From positions 1 to 8,824 of the forward strand of contig CAJWMX010000094.1 in the NCBI GenBank assembly GCA_913043805.1: a stretch of 8,824 bases of DNA, written 5' to 3'. The notes below the pieces were generated by a model, which did not search any database, was not told the DNA's origin, and saw only the letters and a program-made list of their open reading frames with translations. The translations under genes were made by a program, and so were the position numbers. This DNA is from an uncultured Acidobacteriota bacterium. Lineage in GTDB: Bacteria; Acidobacteriota; Vicinamibacteria; Vicinamibacterales; UBA8438. Shown here piece after piece: positions 5,101 to 8,824 of this stretch. How positions within the stretch are numbered: the first letter of the stretch is position 1; every line of letters starts with the position of its first letter.

Positions 5101-6933
5101 CTACTGGGGGTCAGCTTCGGGGCCGAGCCAGGCGTCCAGTCGCTCCTGCTGGGCCTGGCTCGGCGACTCGATCGGAGCCAGCTCCCACTGCACCGCTGGG
5201 GGCGCCTCCACGCGCACTACCAGCTCTCGGAGCTCTCCTCGGCGCGCTATGAGCACCGGCAGATCCGTGCCCGGCGCGAACGCCGCGATCCGCTCGTTCC
5301 ACTGCGCCGGGAGCACGCGGTGGTCGCCGATTGCGAGGATCTCGTCATCGACATTAAAGCCGGCGGCGCGTGCCGGGGTGTTCCGACGAACCTGGCTCAC
5401 GAGCAGGCGTCCGCCGGCGTTCCGCGCGCGCAGCCCGATCCAGCCCTGCTCTTCGTCGGGGGGGCGTCCCCCGAACTCCAGCCCGAGCCACTCCAGCGCC
5501 TCGTCGTAGTCCAGCTCGTCGGTGCCGTCGAGCGCCCGTCCGAACCAGTTCGACAGGTCAACACCAGCGACCTCGGCGGCGGTGGCGCGGAACTCCGCGG
5601 GGGTATAGCCGCGTTGGCCCGAGTAGCGCTCGTAGGCCGTCCGCAACACGTCGTCGAGGGTCTGGGCGCCACCCGAGGCCGCGCGGACCCGCATGTCTAG
5701 GAGGAACGCGACCACGGCGCCCTTGGTGTAGTAGCTCACCGACGTATTGGGGCTGTTCTCGTCGGCCCGGTAGTACTTGATCCAGGCATCGTAGGAGGAC
5801 AGCGCCAGTGGCTGCACCTCGCGTCCCGGCGTGGTCTGGAGCGACTCGATCTGTCCCGACAGCGCCTCCAGGTATTCCTCACGGCTGGATAGTCCAGCCC
5901 GGTGCACGAGCAAGTCATCGTAGTAGGACGTCACTCCCTCGACGACCCACAGACTCTCGGTGTGCACCTCTCGCTCGTAGTCGAACGGGCCGAGCTCCGC
6001 CGGACGCAGCTGTTTGACGTTCCAGGCGTGGAACAGCTCGTGGCTCACGAGCGCCAGCCAGCGCAGATAGCGAGAGCGCGACGACGTGGACCACCGGCTG
6101 GTCATCAGGAGCGTCGAGTTCCTGTGCTCGAGTCCACCGCCTGCCTCCGTGATCATGTTCAGGAACAGATAGCGGTCGTAGGGCAGCTGGCCCCAGAGGT
6201 CTCGGATTTCGCGGGTGAGCGTCTCCACATCCCGAGCCGATTCCGGACCGTGCCAGACGCCGGATTCGCCGACGTTGACCAGCAGGTGCGGCACCTCGTC
6301 GACGGTGAACTCGTAGACGGCCGGGTCGCCGGTGACGATCGGCGTGTCGACGAGCGTATCGAAGTCGACGGCGCGGTAGCTGTGGGGGGCGCGATCGGCG
6401 CGCGGCGTGAGCCCGGTCATGCTGCGGTACCAGTGAGCCGGAAGCTCGAGCGTGACGTCGTGCGGGCGCGGCCGGGTCTCATCGGCCAGCGTGAGAAACG
6501 TCGGGGCGCCATTGAGCATGGCGAAGTCCGACTCGATCCAGTTCGTGCGCACCGACATCTCGCGCCCGTACACCTGGTAGGACACGATGACGCGCGGGTG
6601 GCCTTGGGTGGCTACCTGCCATCGGTTCTTTCGGGTTTTGACGATCGACAGGGGGGTGCCGTCGGGCGCTTGAGCGCGGATGTTCTCGATGTGGCGCGCG
6701 AACTCGCGCACCAGATACGACCCGGGTGTCCAGACCGCCATCATCAGTTCGATCTCGGCCGCCCCGTCGGTGGGCACTTCCGCCACGACATCGACGTAAT
6801 GGGTATGGGGCGCCGGAAAGCTGAGCGTGTAGTCGATAGGCGCGGCCGTTTGAGCCGCCGCCGGGACGGCCGACAGCAGCAGGCCGACGAGCGACAGCCC
6901 GGCAATGGTCCGGGTGCGGGTGCGATGTCTCAT
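5101..6933 (-). CDS. Secreted M61-family (glycyl aminopeptidase-type) metallopeptidase with PDZ domain
   Basis: A 610-residue protein. A clear signal peptide (basic MRHRTRTRT, hydrophobic core, cleavage likely after AVPAAA, residues 22-27) sends it out of the cytoplasm. A beta-rich N-domain (about 30-215) includes VWTPGSYLVREFARHI, typical of M61. The catalytic domain has the substrate-binding GGGLEHRNS (265-273), zinc motif HELFHAWNVKQLRP (298-311; H298, E299, H302) and a downstream Glu in WVVEGVTSYY (E332), the expected third ligand. A PDZ domain (about 485-575) contains TPARAAGFNVDDEILAIGD. All catalytic residues are present and the length is normal. M61 enzymes remove N-terminal Gly or Ala from peptides. 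The start ATG overlaps the phosphatase stop as ATGA (6930-6933). The ribosome-binding site is weak, so translational coupling is likely. Confidence 0.95.
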   Translation of the reverse strand: MRHRTRTRTIAGLSLVGLLLSAVPAAAQTAAPIDYTLSFPAPHTHYVDVVAEVPTDGAAEIELMMAVWTPGSYLVREFARHIENIRAQAPDGTPLSIVKTRKNRWQVATQGHPRVIVSYQVYGREMSVRTNWIESDFAMLNGAPTFLTLADETRPRPHDVTLELPAHWYRSMTGLTPRADRAPHSYRAVDFDTLVDTPIVTGDPAVYEFTVDEVPHLLVNVGESGVWHGPESARDVETLTREIRDLWGQLPYDRYLFLNMITEAGGGLEHRNSTLLMTSRWSTSSRSRYLRWLALVSHELFHAWNVKQLRPAELGPFDYEREVHTESLWVVEGVTSYYDDLLVHRAGLSSREEYLEALSGQIESLQTTPGREVQPLALSSYDAWIKYYRADENSPNTSVSYYTKGAVVAFLLDMRVRAASGGAQTLDDVLRTAYERYSGQRGYTPAEFRATAAEVAGVDLSNWFGRALDGTDELDYDEALEWLGLEFGGRPPDEEQGWIGLRARNAGGRLLVSQVRRNTPARAAGFNVDDEILAIGDHRVLPAQWNERIAAFAPGTDLPVLIARRGELRELVVRVEAPPAVQWELAPIESPSQAQQERLDAWLGPEADPQ

Positions 6934-7841
6934 GGCGTCTCTACGAGGGCTTCCCGGCTGTCCAGATAGACCGCCGCCACGTCGTCACCGGTCACCTCGA
7001 GCGCCGAGGGCCGCCCGGCGTAGCGGGAGGTGAGCATGCCGGTGTCGATCAGGAAAACGCGGTCATCGAACCGCGGCGTGATGAGTCGGGCTTCGGGGAC
7101 GGTGTGTCCGACCACGAACCGTTCGGCGTCGTATTTGTCCGTCAGGTCGTTCAGCGCCGCCTGCCCCTCGGCTTCGGTCCACTGCGCGAACCCGCGGAAC
7201 CAGACCGGCCCGTCACTGCTGTAGATCGACCAGAGCAGCACCTGTTGCAGGTCGATCAGCATGTCGACGTGTGCCTGATCCTCGCGGCTGAGCGGAGGCG
7301 GAGGATCAGGAGATGGAGGGCCGGTGGGCGCGATCCGGAGCACCCAGGACTGGAGCTCCCTTTGCACGGCCACCGCCGTTTCCTGGAAGGTGAAGAACGG
7401 CGTGATGACTCCCCGTTCGACCAGCTGGGCGCGGTACTCGTCGTAGCGGGCCAATTCCCGTCGCACCTGTTCGTTGATGTCGTCGAGGTCGCTCGGCGAA
7501 TCCGGATGGAGGCCCCCGTGGAGGAAGATCGTCTCGCCCTGCCTGGAGACCACCGGTTTGTCCCGAAGCCACTGGCCGTAGTGACCGTCGGGTCCCAATG
7601 CTTCGAGATACTCGAGAAAGCCTGGTGGATGAGCGTCCATCCACGTGTCGCGTGACTGGACGGAGGGCGCGAGCGGTCCCAGAACCTCGGCGCGCTCGGC
7701 CGCGTGCTCCACATACGCCTGGTAGGTCGTGACGCGCCGAGCCTCCGAGTCCGCGTCCGCGAAACGGGCCAGCAGTGGTGGCGCCGTGTCTCGCAGGTTG
7801 GCCGTCAGGTTCATCGTTTCGTGGTTGCCCAGCAAGATCAC
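6930..7841 (-). CDS. Shewanella-like PPP-family phosphatase, C-terminal part (second frame)
   Basis: This 303-residue frame starts at GTG 7839-7841 and carries the second half of a PPP-type phosphatase: GNHE (5-8), FLHGG (107-110, metal His), GPVWFRG (211-217, typical of Shewanella-like phosphatases), VGHT (244-247, metal His) and FLIDTGM (263-269). The first two metal motifs are in the preceding frame (7838-8173), so neither part alone can form the two-metal site. The GTG overlaps the upstream stop as GTGA. A strong ribosome-binding site, GGAGGT, lies 5 bases before it, so separate translation is feasible. The part made alone would lack a signal peptide. Alternatively the two frames are one gene with a frameshift. 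A Pro-rich loop (PPSPDPPPPLS, 175-185) is present. Its stop overlaps the M61 start. Confidence 0.85.
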   Translation of the reverse strand: MILLGNHETMNLTANLRDTAPPLLARFADADSEARRVTTYQAYVEHAAERAEVLGPLAPSVQSRDTWMDAHPPGFLEYLEALGPDGHYGQWLRDKPVVSRQGETIFLHGGLHPDSPSDLDDINEQVRRELARYDEYRAQLVERGVITPFFTFQETAVAVQRELQSWVLRIAPTGPPSPDPPPPLSREDQAHVDMLIDLQQVLLWSIYSSDGPVWFRGFAQWTEAEGQAALNDLTDKYDAERFVVGHTVPEARLITPRFDDRVFLIDTGMLTSRYAGRPSALEVTGDDVAAVYLDSREALVETP

Positions 7842-8173
7842 GACCGACCTCCGGCCTCGTCGGCCTCGGCCTCGAGCCGCATCAGGAGGTCCATCACCGG
7901 ACGGATTCCCGCCCCCCGGTCGGTAAAGTCACCCGTCTGGACGAGGGTGGCAGTGCCGCCGATCCACCGATAGCTAGCGTCGATCAGGCCGAGAGTTTGA
8001 AGGAGGGCGTGAAACTGGCCGGAGGCCCCATGGATGTCGCCGATGGCCACGAGCCGGCCGGTTTGAGCCGAAGTCTGGACGAGGAGCCAGGCAGGACTGG
8101 TCCAGACCGCGAGGAGGGACACGGCCACGATGGCCGCCCGGATCAGGCGCGGGCGGACCGTGAGGAGGTGCAC
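7838..8173 (-). CDS. Shewanella-like PPP-family phosphatase, N-terminal part (first frame)
   Basis: A 111-residue frame. A signal peptide is evident (basic RPRLIR, then AAIVAVSLLAVWTSPAWLL, about 7-31). The start of a PPP phosphatase fold follows: LVAIGDIHG (41-49) and VQTGDFTDRG (78-87), with metal-binding Asp and His residues. After LMRLEAEADEAGGR (98-110) the frame reads Ser then TGA, exactly where the family continues with a strand and GNHE. That continuation is in the -1 frame (7841 onward). The start is GTG 8171-8173. The purine-rich GAGAGG lies directly against it, which is a poor spacing, so the start is uncertain. It overlaps the 3' end of the Crp-like gene by 31 bp. Confidence 0.85.
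   Translation of the reverse strand: MHLLTVRPRLIRAAIVAVSLLAVWTSPAWLLVQTSAQTGRLVAIGDIHGASGQFHALLQTLGLIDASYRWIGGTATLVQTGDFTDRGAGIRPVMDLLMRLEAEADEAGGRS
7842..7849. repeat. Tandem tetranucleotide at the phosphatase frame change
   Basis: GACC is repeated twice on the plus strand (GGTC twice on the coding strand), right at the frame junction. A third copy (+4) or one added base would join the two phosphatase frames. Slippage between three and two copies is one simple way for the lesion to arise. Two copies are too few to argue for active phase variation. Confidence 0.4.
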
Positions 8174-8787
8174 CCTCTCAGTCTACCCGCTCCCGAACGG
8201 CTAGCGAGCGGTGTGGGCCAACACGGCCGGGTCCTTTGACTGAGCCGCAGCGGTATGACGACGCCGTCGGCATCTTCGACGCCATGCCGGCCAGCAAGGT
8301 GCACCAGGGTGTGTGCCACCCGCGCGTGGGCGTTCTGATGGAGGATCTCGCGGACCCGCGTTCGAAGCATCCGCATGCGCTGCCCGAGCAGCCGGGTGAC
8401 CTCGAAAGACAGGGCGGGTGACGAGCGCATGAGCCCGAGAAACAGGTCGCGCGCGATCGCCCACACCACGGTGTCTTCGTAGGCTTCGGCGAGATGATCG
8501 TGCGGGCCGTCCTCGATGAGGGCCATCTCGCCCACGAGGTTGCCGGGGTGCTGGAAGCCGAGAATCGCCTCCCGGCCATCGGGGCTCTCGACAGCGAGCT
8601 TTACGACGCCCGATTCCACCAGGTAGACGTCGCTGGCGGGGTCGCCCGTCTCGTACAGCCGCTCACGACGTCGAAGCTCGGTCACTCGGGACCGGCGCAG
8701 AACGGCGGCGCGGTCGTTCTCTTCGAGGACCGACAGCAGGCTCTTTCGCTGGAGGGAGGTCAGGCGGGTGTGTGCACTCATCAACAT
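8143..8787 (-). CDS. Crp/Fnr-type sensor protein with disrupted C-terminal HTH
   Basis: Residues 20-120 form a cyclic-nucleotide-binding type beta-roll: LRRRERLYETGDPASDVYLV, SGVVKLAVESPDGREAILGF, and PGNLVGEMALIEDGPHDHLA. The position where true cAMP receptors have Arg-Ser or Arg-Thr reads PHDH (95-98), so cAMP binding is doubtful. A long dimer helix (about 122-152) and HARVAHTLVHLAGRHG (154-169) follow. The family then has an HTH beginning near LSQ-K/E-D-L-A. Here LRLSQ (180-184) is followed by a non-homologous Arg/Ser-rich tail. The expected KDPAVLAHTAR appears in another frame, as if one A were lost from the AAA at 8235-8237, and it hits TAG after 11 residues. No intact HTH and wing can be read. 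The start is strong: GGCGAGGAG lies 6 bases before ATG 8787. It is probably the first gene of the overlapping cluster. Confidence 0.8.
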   Translation of the reverse strand: MLMSAHTRLTSLQRKSLLSVLEENDRAAVLRRSRVTELRRRERLYETGDPASDVYLVESGVVKLAVESPDGREAILGFQHPGNLVGEMALIEDGPHDHLAEAYEDTVVWAIARDLFLGLMRSSPALSFEVTRLLGQRMRMLRTRVREILHQNAHARVAHTLVHLAGRHGVEDADGVVIPLRLSQRTRPCWPTPLASRSGAGRLRGCTSSRSARA

Positions 8788-8806
8788 GTCGATCTCCTCG
8801 CCCGAT

Positions 8807-8819
8807 GGACGTGACGTCC
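8807..8819. promoter_or_regulatory. 13-bp palindrome upstream of the Crp-like gene
   Basis: GGACGTGACGTCC has perfect 6-bp arms around one central base. It lies 20-32 bp upstream of the Crp-like ATG, just before the ribosome-binding site. It may be an operator, perhaps autoregulatory, or simply part of a leader. The window ends five bases later, so promoter context is missing. Confidence 0.3.
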
Positions 8820-8824
8820 GGGGC

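Noticed and set aside
5902..6969. Long plus-strand open frame (355 codons) opposite the M61 gene
   Set aside because: It is antisense to a gene with complete catalytic motifs, and its product is low-complexity Arg/Val/Gly-rich without a recognisable domain.
7835..7860. Classical -1 frameshift site at the phosphatase junction
   Set aside because: No X-XXY-YYZ slippery heptamer is present near the junction, so standard tandem-slippage recoding is not supported. Only the ribosome-binding-site-like element is suggestive.
1..8824. CRISPR arrays, tRNA or rRNA genes, insertion sequences, phage genes
   Set aside because: Reading through, I saw no regularly spaced repeats, tRNA cloverleaf signatures, transposase motifs or phage proteins.

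Overview
The window is GC-rich DNA with strong G/C preference at third codon positions. The gene mix (an AddA-like nuclease end, an Mrp ATPase, a J-like zinc-finger protein, an M61 protease and a Shewanella-like PPP phosphatase) fits a soil or metagenomic Acidobacteriota, perhaps Vicinamibacteria-like. That placement is an inference from gene content and composition, not a proof. No rRNA, tRNA, CRISPR array, transposase or phage gene was seen.

Layout from left to right. Positions 2-460 (+) are the 3' end of a helicase-nuclease of the AddA/RecB type, with its PD-(D/E)XK site intact. A 125-bp gap (461-585) holds a hairpin and a 16-bp perfect palindrome. Next comes a small Cys/His-rich gene (586-810, +) broken, or punctuated, by an in-frame amber codon. 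A run of small genes follows: a 65-aa unknown protein (871-1068, -), a zinc ribbon (1218-1439, +) and a second zinc ribbon (1484-1681, -). Then come a DnaJ-like protein that has lost its HPD motif (1749-2348, +) and, 64 bp downstream on the same strand, an Mrp/ApbC Fe-S carrier ATPase (2413-3501, +).

The second half has a protein-L-isoaspartate O-methyltransferase with an export-type N-terminus (3510-4232, -), convergent with mrp. It is divergent from a NodB-type polysaccharide deacetylase (4251-4961, +). A 104-bp imperfect long inverted repeat (4961-5064) fills the convergent gap after the deacetylase.

The right end is one minus-strand cluster with overlapping ends, transcribed from right to left: a Crp/Fnr-type sensor protein (8143-8787), a secreted PPP-family phosphatase split over two frames (7838-8173 and 6930-7841), and a secreted M61 aminopeptidase with a PDZ domain (5101-6933). 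The overlaps (31, 4 and 4 nt) suggest one translationally coupled operon.

The most notable signals are three reading-frame lesions. The first is the amber codon at 676-678. The second is the frame change between phosphatase motifs GDxxDRG and GNHE, with a strong ribosome-binding site at the junction. The third is the loss of the Crp HTH after one apparent base deletion. Each could be an assembly error, real decay or recoding, and reads or close homologues would decide. I did not find convincing evidence of a wholly new defence or mobile system.
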